Assembly (NCBI RefSeq): GCF_006575665.1
Contig: NZ_CP041253.1
Coordinates: forward strand, 3,447,001 to 3,511,000
Direction: 5' to 3'
Length of the DNA: 64,000 nt
Source: Echinicola soli
GTDB taxonomy: Bacteria; Bacteroidota; Bacteroidia; Cytophagales; Cyclobacteriaceae
Below, in pieces: positions 24,977-34,404 of the stretch (positions within the stretch are counted from its first letter, which is position 1; every line of letters starts with the position of its first letter). The notes beneath the pieces are model-generated. The model was not told where the DNA came from. It saw nothing but the letters and a program-made list of their open reading frames with translations, and did not search any database. Position numbers and translations under genes: made by a program.

Positions 24977-26377
24977 TCACATGGCCCCGCCCAAAGCCAG
25001 GTATAAGTTTACCCGTTGTATGATTTTTTCAGTTTGTACCCGAAGGAGACTGATTCTCGAGGAGAAAAGATCCATTTGCTGAATGGTAACATCTCGCAAA
25101 TCAGATTTGCCTACTTTATAGGCGATTTGCTCCAGCTCAAAGGCCTTTCGATTATGTTTGACTTCTTGGGAAAGGATTTTTTCTCGTCCATCGATATTTT
25201 GGACCGTTTCCAGAGCAGTTTCTACATCATTGATTGCAGCAAGGACTGCTTGGGCGTAAATGGTGGTGGCCTGTTCTTGCTCTAAGGTTTTGATTTCTAT
25301 ATTCTCCTTGAGCATTCCACCTTGGTAAATAGGAGCCACCAAGGATCCTCCAATGCTTCTGATGGGATTGGAAAATTCAGGTACCAGGGAAATGACTTGA
25401 CTGTTGATGGCGCCAAAATTACCTGTCAGGCTCAGCTGAGGAAGTCTTGCTGCTTTGGCAGACCGGACCCGGTGAAAGCTGGCATTGAAGCGATGCTGTG
25501 CTGCCATTACATCCGGTCTGCGCTCCAACAACTGCAAGGGAATACCAGCAGGAATGGTGCTGCTGATGGTTAGCAGAGAATCGGAGACGCCTACTTCTGC
25601 ATGGGGATATCTACCTAAAATCAACTCCAATGCCCTTAACTGATTATGATGTGCCAATTCCAGCATCTGACGCCCATCTTTTGCGGTACTAAGGTTTGCT
25701 TGGGCTACAGCCAAGTCCTTTTCGTTTCCAATACCTACTTCAAATCGCTTTTCGGCAAGCTCAACCAGGGTCTTTGAAAGCGTAACCATCTCCTCGGCGA
25801 GTTTCATTTCAAGGAATAACTCAGTGGCCAGATAATAATTTTTCACCACTGTAGCAGCTAATGAGAGCCTTGCATAACTGACTTCCATTCCCAAGGCTTT
25901 ATACTCTTCTATTTGCGCCTGTTTGGTGTTTCTGAGCTTTCCCCAAATGTCTAGTTCCCATGAAGCCGAAAAGACCGCTCCATTCAGTCCACCAGCGAAA
26001 CTTCCTCCCAACTTACTGTTTTCCCTGGCCAAAATATTAATGGCAGGTCTTAGGGCTCCTTGGGCCATTTTCACATACCCTTTGGCTTGGGCAAGCCTTG
26101 ATTCACTGATTTTTAGATCGGAATTGTAGACCAAAGCCTCCTTGACCAACGTGTCCAAGATAGGATCTGAAAATTCCACTAGCCAGTTTTCTGTAAATTC
26201 CGTGGAGTCTGACTGTCCATTTCGGGCTTCTTGCCAAGAGGAAGGAAGGATAAAATGGGCAAACGCTTGCTCTTGGAGTTCCTCCGAGGTAGGTGGAGAT
26301 TTTACCTTGCAGCCAATTGGCAGGCTGGTGACGATGAGCGTGAGGATGCAAATACCAAGATGAAAATGTCGCCTCAT
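24977..26377 (-). CDS. Outer-membrane efflux factor, NodT/OprM family lipoprotein
   Basis: 466 aa with lipobox PIGC (Cys23). Two OEP repeats of long coiled-coil helices are visible (SRLAQAKGYVKMAQGALRP; ELAEKRFEVGIGNEKDLAVAQANL; LEQIAYKVGKSDLRDV), and the middle has the NodT landmark LLERRPDVMAAQHRF. It would form the TolC-like trimeric exit duct. It follows the HlyD gene by 4 bp, so the two are one operon. Confidence 0.95.
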   Translation of the reverse strand: MRRHFHLGICILTLIVTSLPIGCKVKSPPTSEELQEQAFAHFILPSSWQEARNGQSDSTEFTENWLVEFSDPILDTLVKEALVYNSDLKISESRLAQAKGYVKMAQGALRPAINILARENSKLGGSFAGGLNGAVFSASWELDIWGKLRNTKQAQIEEYKALGMEVSYARLSLAATVVKNYYLATELFLEMKLAEEMVTLSKTLVELAEKRFEVGIGNEKDLAVAQANLSTAKDGRQMLELAHHNQLRALELILGRYPHAEVGVSDSLLTISSTIPAGIPLQLLERRPDVMAAQHRFNASFHRVRSAKAARLPQLSLTGNFGAINSQVISLVPEFSNPIRSIGGSLVAPIYQGGMLKENIEIKTLEQEQATTIYAQAVLAAINDVETALETVQNIDGREKILSQEVKHNRKAFELEQIAYKVGKSDLRDVTIQQMDLFSSRISLLRVQTEKIIQRVNLYLALGGAM

Positions 26378-26381
26378 AGCA

Positions 26382-27560
26382 TTAATGTAGTTTAATAATC
26401 AGCCAATCCAGTTTGGTTCCCACCCGTATTATAACCTTTCTTATTAAATGGATTAATTTTCCGTGTTCCGTATAAATGGCGCCTTGCCCTACTGCTCCTG
26501 GTGCCAAGAAAACATCCTCGTTTTCGTCTATTTTTAATCGTACGGCAAATCTTCCTTCGTGATGTCCCTCCTCACGGGTGTCGGGGATTCTGCCGCTAGT
26601 GGTGAGCTGTCCCTGCGCATTGGCCCAGACGATGTGGTCTACTGTGCATTTAATGATCGTGTTTGGGTGGGTCTTGATGGCAATTTCGGCTTCGTTTCCG
26701 TCTTCCACCAGCCGCAGCTCATTTTGTGCATAGAGGGCTACGACCCATTGCTCATCTTCCACAAATGTCATCACAGGTTTTATGGGGAATTGGACAGCCA
26801 TAGCACCTGTCCTCAATTGCAGATTGACTACTCTTCCATCAGCTGGGGCACGATAAACGGTCTGATCCAGTTCCCACCTTGCCAGTGCCAGGTCAGATTT
26901 GGCCTGCTCAAGGACAGCACGGGCTTCGGAAATTTCCGCTAGTTCACCTTCACTGGATTGAGCGGAGAGTTTTTGGATTATTTGGGATTTTTCAGATTCG
27001 GCCACGGCAAGTTGGGCTTCCAGATTTTTGAGGTTGGTTTCTGCCTCTTCAAAATCGAAACGGGATCCTGCTCCGCTTTGGGCCAATTCGCGGGTTTGGT
27101 CCAGGCGCTTTAAGGCCAGATCTATTTGGGTATTGATGACCCTGATGTGGTTATTGGCCGTGGTAAGTTGAGATTCCAACTCCCGATCGAAAGCCTCTGC
27201 ACTGACCAATTTAGCCTCTAATCCCGGAAGTTTTGCTTCCAAGGTGTTTACTTTTAGTTGAAAGGGTGTAGGATCTATCAGGAAAAGCGTATCGTCTTTT
27301 TTTACATGTTCGTTGGGCTCTACAGGTACGTCCACGACCAGTCCAGTGACACGTGGGACTACTTCGACATTATAGTTCATCACCCTGACATCATGCGATG
27401 AAGGCGCTACGATATTAAGGAAAAGGATGAGTAACGTGATGGCCACGACAGGTATAGTAATGACAGTAACCTGGGTAATGGTGTTCCAAGGCAGGAGCTT
27501 AAATTTAAAAAATATCAACCAGATGATACCGGCATATATCAGTAGTAATAATATCTCCAT
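26382..27560 (-). CDS. HlyD family membrane-fusion protein (YiaV/YibH-like)
   Basis: 392 aa. Two hydrophobic segments at the N-terminus (about 2-20 and 30-50) are followed by a biotinyl-lipoyl half (VEVVPRVTGLVVDVPVEPNEHVKKDDTLF), a long coiled coil (about 105-215), the second lipoyl half (YRAPADGRVVNLQLRTGAMAV) and a beta-barrel. The double N-terminal helix and the neighbouring DUF3302 gene match the enterobacterial YiaV/YiaW pair. It probably bridges an inner-membrane pump and the outer-membrane factor; no pump gene is present here. Confidence 0.93.
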   Translation of the reverse strand: MEILLLLIYAGIIWLIFFKFKLLPWNTITQVTVITIPVVAITLLILFLNIVAPSSHDVRVMNYNVEVVPRVTGLVVDVPVEPNEHVKKDDTLFLIDPTPFQLKVNTLEAKLPGLEAKLVSAEAFDRELESQLTTANNHIRVINTQIDLALKRLDQTRELAQSGAGSRFDFEEAETNLKNLEAQLAVAESEKSQIIQKLSAQSSEGELAEISEARAVLEQAKSDLALARWELDQTVYRAPADGRVVNLQLRTGAMAVQFPIKPVMTFVEDEQWVVALYAQNELRLVEDGNEAEIAIKTHPNTIIKCTVDHIVWANAQGQLTTSGRIPDTREEGHHEGRFAVRLKIDENEDVFLAPGAVGQGAIYTEHGKLIHLIRKVIIRVGTKLDWLIIKLH

Positions 27561-27611
27561 GATGCAAAGGTGGAATTAAGGGTACTAATGGATCGTTTAG
27601 GTATTCTATTT

Positions 27612-28016
27612 TCAGGAATCGCCCTGATCTTTATTTTTGCTTTGGTTAAATTCTTTCAGTGTCTCTTCATGGTAATCCCCTTTGTCGGTGCCATAGGCCA
27701 TTTTGTAGAAAACGGGTTTGGAATAGGCCCATAGCCAGGCCAATGGCCAAAGCAGCCCTCCAAAAACTAGCGATAAGATGCAGAGGGTCTTGATAGCCTG
27801 GGCTTGTGGATGCTGTCGCTTTTCGGCAATTTTTTCTGGAAGGACATGGACCATAAGGAAGACTCCGATTCCCACTATAGGGGCTACGATAAGTGCAATC
27901 CAGCTCACTATGTCAGCTAATTTGTCTTCGAAAGTAGAGGCATAGAGCAATGATGGCGAGGATGCAATGCTAATTGTCAACATCAATAGCTTGTTAAATA
28001 GTGAACTGCTTTTCAT
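27612..28016 (-). CDS. DUF3302 (YiaW-like) inner-membrane protein
   Basis: 134 aa with a hydrophobic N-terminus (about 10-28), then two membrane segments (about 37-57 and 82-100) separated by VLPEKIAEKRQHPQAQAIK, a DUF3302 landmark. The C-terminus is hydrophilic. It is the first gene of the operon with the HlyD and outer-membrane genes. The family has no proven function, but always accompanies this type of HlyD protein. Confidence 0.85.
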   Translation of the reverse strand: MKSSSLFNKLLMLTISIASSPSLLYASTFEDKLADIVSWIALIVAPIVGIGVFLMVHVLPEKIAEKRQHPQAQAIKTLCILSLVFGGLLWPLAWLWAYSKPVFYKMAYGTDKGDYHEETLKEFNQSKNKDQGDS

Positions 28017-28363
28017 ACTTAATTGCTGTTTAAGAACTCTTGTGGTTGGTATAGCCCAATAACTTAATAGTTGGTGAAGGATTCTCCTTGGGGATTAGAT
28101 GATCAGAAAAGTTGATTTCCTCAAAGGTAAACTGATGATAGTTAAAGTTAGTGGATTTAAAAGATGAGAAGGGATGTTGATACCGCTGTCTTGTGAAAAA
28201 TTATAAATCCATGCAATATAATTCCTGACCAATATAGGGCTGTCACATCTCGGTATGAATGGCTTCGTCTGCTAAAGGAGAAACAGCATAGTTCCACTTT
28301 GGCAAATTAAGAAAGTGCCTTAAAAAGAACCCTTCCCAATGTATCGGGACAGGTTTTCTCGTC
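28017..28363. other. Intergenic region without recognisable genes
   Basis: 347 bp upstream of the DUF3302 operon. No ORF, RNA or long repeat is recognised, apart from the short TATCGGGACAGG (28338-28349), also seen in spirit inside the inverted-repeat element at 19267-19374. It presumably holds the efflux operon promoter and debris of the adjoining pseudogene. Confidence 0.4.
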
Positions 28364-28366
28364 GCT

Positions 28367-28741
28367 TCAAGGAATCTCATTAAATAACCGTAACATGACA
28401 AAGTAGGAATAGTAATTGTTGATCAGGTTTTGGCCATCATTCCAAAAGGTGCGGGACGAATTAACAATAGTTCTCCAGATTTGCCGGGTTTCCCAGATCC
28501 GTCCATGTGCCGAATTATTCCGAAAACCAATAATGAACGAGACAGCTGTACCGATTAGCGCAATTGGGGTAAATGGGACTTGTATCAAACGGTCACTCAG
28601 TGTATAAATCAATACTTCAATCAGCCCAGTTCCAACAAGTTGCTAGGTTTCGACATGCGTCCAAATGGCCATGTCTTTGATGCTAAATACTGTTTTTGTA
28701 ATGATATTGTTGCGAAAATAATGACTTCTGAATAAGATCAC
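28367..28741 (-). pseudogene. Bestrophin-family channel, truncated and interrupted
   Basis: Read from a GTG at 28741, the frame gives a bestrophin N-terminus (RSHYFRNNIITKTVFSIKDMA), meets an in-frame TAG after IWTHVET, and continues in the same frame through VPFTPIALIGTAVSFIIGFRNNSA and GRIWETRQIWRTIVNSSR. It then ends at a stop after about 124 codons, whereas complete members have around 300. The last two thirds of the gene are missing. The 5' end overlaps the end of the GT2 gene. Confidence 0.75.
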
Positions 28742-29508
28742 CTATAGGGTGTTTCATCACGAGAAATAGGATGCTCTTCTACGATTTGCCATTGAAAGTT
28801 TAGCGTCAAACGACTATGTCCCCGGAAAGGTGTTTTAGTGCGAAGGAATTTTCTCTTTTTAGTTAGGAGTGCTTCGTTTACAGTGGTATTACGAATCAAG
28901 GAATGGTGGCTTTCTCTTGGCAACTCTTTGTGCTCCTTTACAGATACATAATGACGTCTAAAAGTCTTGAATTTGGTTTTTAGTGCTTTTTGCAATTCTA
29001 TAAAGTAAATGTCCTCATAACCATAATGTCCACAGAACTCCTCGTCCACGCCAAGTGACTTGTAGAACGTTGATTTGCTACAGAAAAAAGTGTTTGGGTG
29101 CGGATGGTGAGGCTTTCCATTTTTTAATCTTTTGAAATTGTAAATGCCCTTAGGTATCGGCTGATCTAGTAAAAGCCGCAATGTTTCTACTGGAAATGTA
29201 TGGTCAAGGTCGGTAAGAACGAGTTTGGCCGATTTGGCGATAAGTACTCCTAGGTTCCGGGCTCCACCTTGGTTCCAAGGGATATTGTCAGAAATACGCG
29301 CTAGGGTGAAACTGAGCTTTTGGGAGGTGATTTCTACTTTTACCGGGGAGCAATCATCTACGAAAACAAAATGGACCTTCCCTAGTATTTCCTGGTCATA
29401 CTCTTCACATTTCGAAATAAAGTCGTCCATAATCTTAACATCGGAGTTTTCGATGTAAACAGGTACGACGTAAGTTAATTCAATAGCTGAAAATGATGAG
29501 CGTACCAT
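28738..29508 (-). CDS. Glycosyltransferase family 2-like protein
   Basis: 256 aa with a GT-A fold. Landmarks are the N-terminal LTYVVPVYIE, VFVDDCSP (D51, D52), the nucleotide-binding GGARNLG (81-87), the DxD-like TDLDH (D100, D102), and a later GYEDIYF (about 173-179) that supplies the ED pair. No membrane segment, so it is probably cytoplasmic. Acceptor and donor cannot be told. Its last codons overlap the start of the bestrophin remnant. Confidence 0.85.
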   Translation of the reverse strand: MVRSSFSAIELTYVVPVYIENSDVKIMDDFISKCEEYDQEILGKVHFVFVDDCSPVKVEITSQKLSFTLARISDNIPWNQGGARNLGVLIAKSAKLVLTDLDHTFPVETLRLLLDQPIPKGIYNFKRLKNGKPHHPHPNTFFCSKSTFYKSLGVDEEFCGHYGYEDIYFIELQKALKTKFKTFRRHYVSVKEHKELPRESHHSLIRNTTVNEALLTKKRKFLRTKTPFRGHSRLTLNFQWQIVEEHPISRDETPYR

Positions 29509-29639
29509 GGGGTCAACGTGATTTTTGATGCCCTGAAAGTAGTATAATGTTCGTTGACTTGCAAGGGAGGTAAAAGAATGTCTTATATGTCATTTCCTTT
29601 GGAAAGTTAATATAGCTAATGTGACCGCTTCAAAGATTC

Positions 29640-32240
29640 TTAACTGAGCATTACGGTTCCTTTGGGGTATAAGGAAGCTTTGATGCCTTTCTTTTCCCTG
29701 GTTTTTCCTGTGTCGCCATCTTTGATCCTTACAGTAAACGTCCCTTTGCTAAATACCTTTGGCGTAAAGGTGTTCCCATTTAGCGAAATGCAATAGACCC
29801 TTTCTCCTGTTGCTTCTTCGATCACTTCCATAATAGGGTTGGTCATACCATTGACCTTTATCTCAGGTAGCCAAGCGGCCGCTTTTCTGCCATAATTGTC
29901 TTCTTGCTGGATAGTGATTGGCCAGCCTGCATACTGTCCGTTAGGATACTTTGATGGATCCACATATTTTGGCCAGCATTCGGTGGTGATGGTGCGGGCC
30001 TTCTTGTCAAAGGTGATAATGCCGTAGCCTGTGGCCCGGTCATATACGATGGCAGGCTCTACTCCTGTTTTTCGTGGATTGGCCACTGCTTTTACGGTCA
30101 TCTTATTGCCAAAACCATCTTCATAGTTTCCATTATAGAGCGGAGTGTCCAAAGAGTGTTCCTGAGGATTGGAGATGGGAGGCCACCACCTTCTTGGCCA
30201 GATATTGTTGAGTGCCGGTCCGGCAAATGCGAAACCGCCGTCACCGTATTCGTCCACACCATATTGGGTAAAGCTGGCGAGGTGCTGATCTCCTGCAATG
30301 TGGAAGGCGAAGCATTTTCTGATCTTTTCGATGGCCTTGTCCCTTCCTACTTGTGGCCAGCCATTGCTGTCCATATCACCATTGATTTTATCACCGGATA
30401 CGTATTTGCCCAGTTGAGGGATTTCCATTTTTGGAACAACAGAGTCGTCCATGGCTTCGGCCGGAAGAGTAGAGACGGTATTGAAGATAGTTTGGCTCAC
30501 CAACGCTTTCATCTGTACCTCTCCGGTCCAATCCCCAGCCCAGTGGTCCAGGAAAGCCAACTGGCGGTTACCGAGTAATGTTGCTTTTTTGACCCGGTGC
30601 TTTTTGATGTCAAAGTCAGGGTTTCTGATCCAGCCGTTCCAGATGTCTGCCTCCTCGGGAAGCACATGTTTTGGGGCTGATTTCCATTTTCTGTCTTCCA
30701 ATATCGCAAAGCTGATACCTCCAAAAACCCAATCGGTATAATATACCTCAATGCCGTGCTGGACAGGAGTGGGGTCATAGGGATCCGGAAGGTGTGATGT
30801 TTGGCATTTTTGTACCATATTGACCCAGCGGGGTTCCATTTTATAGCCACCGGAATCTTGGGCAGGAGCACCCCAGCCTTTAGTGATATCGGCAGCTTTT
30901 CCGGCTTCACCCCAGATATTGCCATGATAGACATCATGGTCATCAGGGATGATTGCGCAGGGAATATGACGGTACGTTTCACGGTAAGACCAGCCAAACA
31001 TCATCCATTTACGAAGGTAATCTAGCGCTGCCTTATCCACAGGGGACTTTTGGATGCCAAAGCCCCCGGTACTTTCATAAAATTGGTCACCAACAAAAAA
31101 CGCCAGATCGGGATGGTGGTGACGTACATATTCGGGAACTTCCACATCGGGAAAGCCATAGTCGCAATTACAGCTGAAAACAGCCGCCTTTACTTTTTGC
31201 TGCTCCTCAGGCAGTGGGCTGATGCTTCCATCATAGTGGTATTCCTGTTGGCCTTCGCTAAGTGGAAGGGTCAGTTTTATCCGGTAAGGAACGGCTGTTT
31301 TATAGATCCACTGCTCATGGCGAAAATGAACCGTCCTGGAAAGCGGGTCAATAGTGGAATTCCCCACATCTTTCCATTGTCCATCAATTTTCAATTGCAA
31401 GACCACCTGATAACCATTTATCTTTTCCACTGGAGCAAGCTGCCCTGTGAGTTTCAGGATTCCTTTGTGTAGCGTATACTGCGCAAAACAAATGGGGCCG
31501 TATTCGTGTTCGCTACATGAGGCGAGCTTTGATCCAGCAATTTTCCAATTGGAAAAGGCAGCAGAAATGGCTTCTGCTTTACTTGTTTCTTGGAAGGAGG
31601 ATACCAATGCTACGTTTCCGGCTAAATTGGTGGGGGAGATAATGTTTTTGGGAATGTTGACTTCCTGGAGTTTCCCATCAGGAGAAGTCAGGAGAACTTT
31701 GCTCTTGGTACCGTCAGCAATTTGGATGGCCAACGTGACATCGTCAGTTAACAGGTCTTTGTCAATGGTGACAAATTGATCTGCTATTTTTAGCTTCCCA
31801 GAAGTGGTAATGGCGATGTCTGTACCTTTGCCATGTACTGCAGCCGATCTGTAATCATCAAATTTACCTTTTATGCCCAATCGGATACCAATATAATTGT
31901 CATCTGAAGATGGAAGATCTTGAGCTATTTTTATATCCACGGACGTTTTTAAGGTGCCTTGGGCCGGTTTTACCTGGGTGGTTAGACAGTGAAGGGTCCG
32001 GTTGGGTGCACTTAGCTGACAAACAGCATTACCTGCTTCTATCTTCCAGTCCTGAAGGCGGTTGCCCCAATATTCAGGACCCACCCAATCCATGTCCGGC
32101 CATTTTTGCCAATCACTTTCGAAATGAAGGTTGGTAGTTTTATCCAATAAGTGTACAGTTTCTGAAAGGGGAGAGAGGATGCCCGCTCCAGGCGTCAAAG
32201 CACCCAATGCCATTATTTTTAGTGATTTCCGTCTTTTCAT
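29640..32240 (-). CDS. PhoD-like metallophosphatase with large N-terminal beta domain
   Basis: 866 aa. The N-terminus KRRKSLKIMALGALTPG looks like a Tat signal. Residues 35-235 resemble a laminin-G-like sandwich, and the catalytic PhoD-type calcineurin domain starts near 350: FSCNCD (355-360), FFVGDQFYE (D385), IIPDDHDVYHG (433-436) and HIAGDQH (D651, H653). Such enzymes hydrolyse phosphodiesters or phosphomonoesters in the periplasm with Ca/Fe or two metals. It lies downstream of the second susC/susD pair but after a terminator, so it is probably its own transcription unit. Confidence 0.88.
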   Translation of the reverse strand: MKRRKSLKIMALGALTPGAGILSPLSETVHLLDKTTNLHFESDWQKWPDMDWVGPEYWGNRLQDWKIEAGNAVCQLSAPNRTLHCLTTQVKPAQGTLKTSVDIKIAQDLPSSDDNYIGIRLGIKGKFDDYRSAAVHGKGTDIAITTSGKLKIADQFVTIDKDLLTDDVTLAIQIADGTKSKVLLTSPDGKLQEVNIPKNIISPTNLAGNVALVSSFQETSKAEAISAAFSNWKIAGSKLASCSEHEYGPICFAQYTLHKGILKLTGQLAPVEKINGYQVVLQLKIDGQWKDVGNSTIDPLSRTVHFRHEQWIYKTAVPYRIKLTLPLSEGQQEYHYDGSISPLPEEQQKVKAAVFSCNCDYGFPDVEVPEYVRHHHPDLAFFVGDQFYESTGGFGIQKSPVDKAALDYLRKWMMFGWSYRETYRHIPCAIIPDDHDVYHGNIWGEAGKAADITKGWGAPAQDSGGYKMEPRWVNMVQKCQTSHLPDPYDPTPVQHGIEVYYTDWVFGGISFAILEDRKWKSAPKHVLPEEADIWNGWIRNPDFDIKKHRVKKATLLGNRQLAFLDHWAGDWTGEVQMKALVSQTIFNTVSTLPAEAMDDSVVPKMEIPQLGKYVSGDKINGDMDSNGWPQVGRDKAIEKIRKCFAFHIAGDQHLASFTQYGVDEYGDGGFAFAGPALNNIWPRRWWPPISNPQEHSLDTPLYNGNYEDGFGNKMTVKAVANPRKTGVEPAIVYDRATGYGIITFDKKARTITTECWPKYVDPSKYPNGQYAGWPITIQQEDNYGRKAAAWLPEIKVNGMTNPIMEVIEEATGERVYCISLNGNTFTPKVFSKGTFTVRIKDGDTGKTREKKGIKASLYPKGTVMLS

Positions 32241-32464
32241 TTATTCCGTTTGCTGATAGAGGTGGTGATCAAATTAGTCCAAAGCACCTATGAATTAAGC
32301 CATAAATGAGCTGAAAAGAAAGGGAAATGAAGAGTTATTTTATTGATAGGAAATAAAATGAAAACTTATGGCTTGATAAAATTTTGCATTTAGCTTTATA
32401 AATTCCAATATGAACATTAGACAAAAGATTAAGTTGCTTGTTAAGTTCAGTGAAAGGAGGTGGT

Positions 32465-32506
32465 ATAAAAAAAGGAAGGTTAGCCTTAAAAAGACTGACC
32501 TTCCTT
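32465..32506 (-). terminator. Terminator of the second susC/susD operon
   Basis: A 12-bp stem with one G-U pair (32472-32483 with 32495-32506). On the minus strand the second arm runs into seven T residues (complement of 32467-32473). Confidence 0.85.
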
Positions 32507-32535
32507 ATAATAAACCCCTTGTTGATTAAATTCGT

Positions 32536-34404
32536 TTAAAGTCCCTCTTCAATACTATTACGTGGTGGGATATTGTTTTCATATCCAGCATAACCTTTGT
32601 TTTGATTGATCTTTCCTCTTGTATTGGAGTTTATAGCATCAGCAGGCACCGGCCAAAGCACATGATAAGGGCTTAGCGTATAGGTGTCCCCGTGAATGGT
32701 GTATACGCCCTTATTGTAATAATCCGTTTTTTCCATCATGCGGTCAAAATAGAAGTTTTCATCAGAGAAGTTCTCCTCATTATAGGATTTCCCATTATAG
32801 GCTACTTTTCCAGTTAGGGCAAATATGTAGGAGACCCTGGTGAGTTCAGTTTTTCTTGGTTCCTCATAAAACAACTCCCTAGCTCTTTCGTCCAAAATGG
32901 ATCCTATATTTATTTCCGCTGCTGTATAGGGATCACAGTGCGCCCTTGTCCTGACGGCATTTATATCGGCAGCTGCGTTTTGTAAATCTCCTTTCCAGTA
33001 GTAGGCTTCTGCACGTAAAAGATAGGATTCGGCAAGTCGGAAAATATACCAATCACTATTTCCCCCTCTTGGTTGATTGTTTTCGGGATCAGGAATAAAA
33101 ACCTTGTAATGTGGCCAATCAAACCAACATCTAATGGTATCATTTAGGAGTACAACACCGTCATCATTTCTCATTTGTAAAGGTTCGCCATAGTAAGGAT
33201 CACTGTCTTTGATATCTGGGTTGTTATACACCAAGTCTTCCATAGTCATCCAATTTCCTGGAGCATGTCTAAGGTCTTTTTCGTCATCCCAGATCATGCT
33301 TTGATGGTACCATGTTCCCCTTAATCTGCCTATTCCTCTCCCATAAGTGTTAACCAAATCAATATCGATCCCCGGCTGGTCAGATGTACCTTTATTGCCG
33401 GTTGGAGTATTTATATTGCGTGAGTAAAAAGGAACAGCTTGCCTCATGGAGCTTATGCCACCAGAATTTCCTTCAACGTTGATTCTGTCCATGACCATTA
33501 GGATGGCTTCTTTATTGGCAGAAATGGATTTGTTTTCAGGTCGATGTAAGTCCCAGATTACATCCCGTTCAGGGTAGCTGTCCACCGCACCAAACCGCTC
33601 GGTCATGAGTTCATAAGTGCCTCCATCTATGAGTCTGTTGGCTACGGCGATGGCATCATCGAATTCCCCTAGTGCAAGATTAACCTTGATCAATAAGTGC
33701 TGGACGGCACCCTTGGGGACCCGGCCGCGATCCATGTATTCAGGGACCCATTGCTCGGCAAACTCCAGGTCCTCTTTCAGTTTTCTGAGAATGACCTTTC
33801 TGTCGGTGGAATAGAAGTCTAATTTAGGACTATTGATTTCTTCCAAAATCAATGGGACATCACCAAACTGGTGGGTAAGACGATAGTAACGCATTGCCCG
33901 GTGAAAATATGCCGTGCCGAGGATATGGTTCCTTTCTTCCTCGGATTCGTAGTCTTGTGGTTCATCAATTCGGGACACTACTACATTGGCGTATTTGATG
34001 CCTTTAAATCCCTCATACCAATACCATCCAATCCTGTTGGTGTTAACGCTGTTGAGGTTGGCGTCAGGAGTGATGAGTTTGTTCATGTCTTGGGCAGGGC
34101 CGGACTTGTCTGTGGTTCCTTCCACCGCCACTTCTGAAAAGATGTGTTCTGTCAAAATTGGAGCCCCATCTCCAGTGAGTTCATGACGAAGATTCCGTTC
34201 ACAGGCGACCATGGCTCCCCAAAGACCACTTGCTTGATTGAAGGTGTTTTCAGGGGCGTAAAAGGATAGAGGTTTTGGCTCTAACCATTCTTCACTGCAG
34301 CTGGAGAATATCAACACTCCAGAAGCCATGATTGCTAAAGCTAAGCTGATCGGTTTATATATTTTATTATGCATAATAGTTCGATTTTGAAAATTAGGTT
34401 TCAT
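32536..34404 (-). CDS. SusD/RagB family lipoprotein
   Basis: SusD fold of the classical RagB type: [20 protein letters not shown] after the lipid-attachment Cys, [25 protein letters not shown] (about 160-185), and a C-terminal [15 protein letters not shown]. The first Met gives 622 aa, but the Met at residue 11 (34374) begins a clean lipoprotein signal (lipobox FSSC) and is the likelier start. It follows susC directly. Its ligand is unknown; nearby genes suggest a phosphorylated substrate, weakly. Confidence 0.95.
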   Translation of the reverse strand: MKPNFQNRTIMHNKIYKPISLALAIMASGVLIFSSCSEEWLEPKPLSFYAPENTFNQASGLWGAMVACERNLRHELTGDGAPILTEHIFSEVAVEGTTDKSGPAQDMNKLITPDANLNSVNTNRIGWYWYEGFKGIKYANVVVSRIDEPQDYESEEERNHILGTAYFHRAMRYYRLTHQFGDVPLILEEINSPKLDFYSTDRKVILRKLKEDLEFAEQWVPEYMDRGRVPKGAVQHLLIKVNLALGEFDDAIAVANRLIDGGTYELMTERFGAVDSYPERDVIWDLHRPENKSISANKEAILMVMDRINVEGNSGGISSMRQAVPFYSRNINTPTGNKGTSDQPGIDIDLVNTYGRGIGRLRGTWYHQSMIWDDEKDLRHAPGNWMTMEDLVYNNPDIKDSDPYYGEPLQMRNDDGVVLLNDTIRCWFDWPHYKVFIPDPENNQPRGGNSDWYIFRLAESYLLRAEAYYWKGDLQNAAADINAVRTRAHCDPYTAAEINIGSILDERARELFYEEPRKTELTRVSYIFALTGKVAYNGKSYNEENFSDENFYFDRMMEKTDYYNKGVYTIHGDTYTLSPYHVLWPVPADAINSNTRGKINQNKGYAGYENNIPPRNSIEEGL

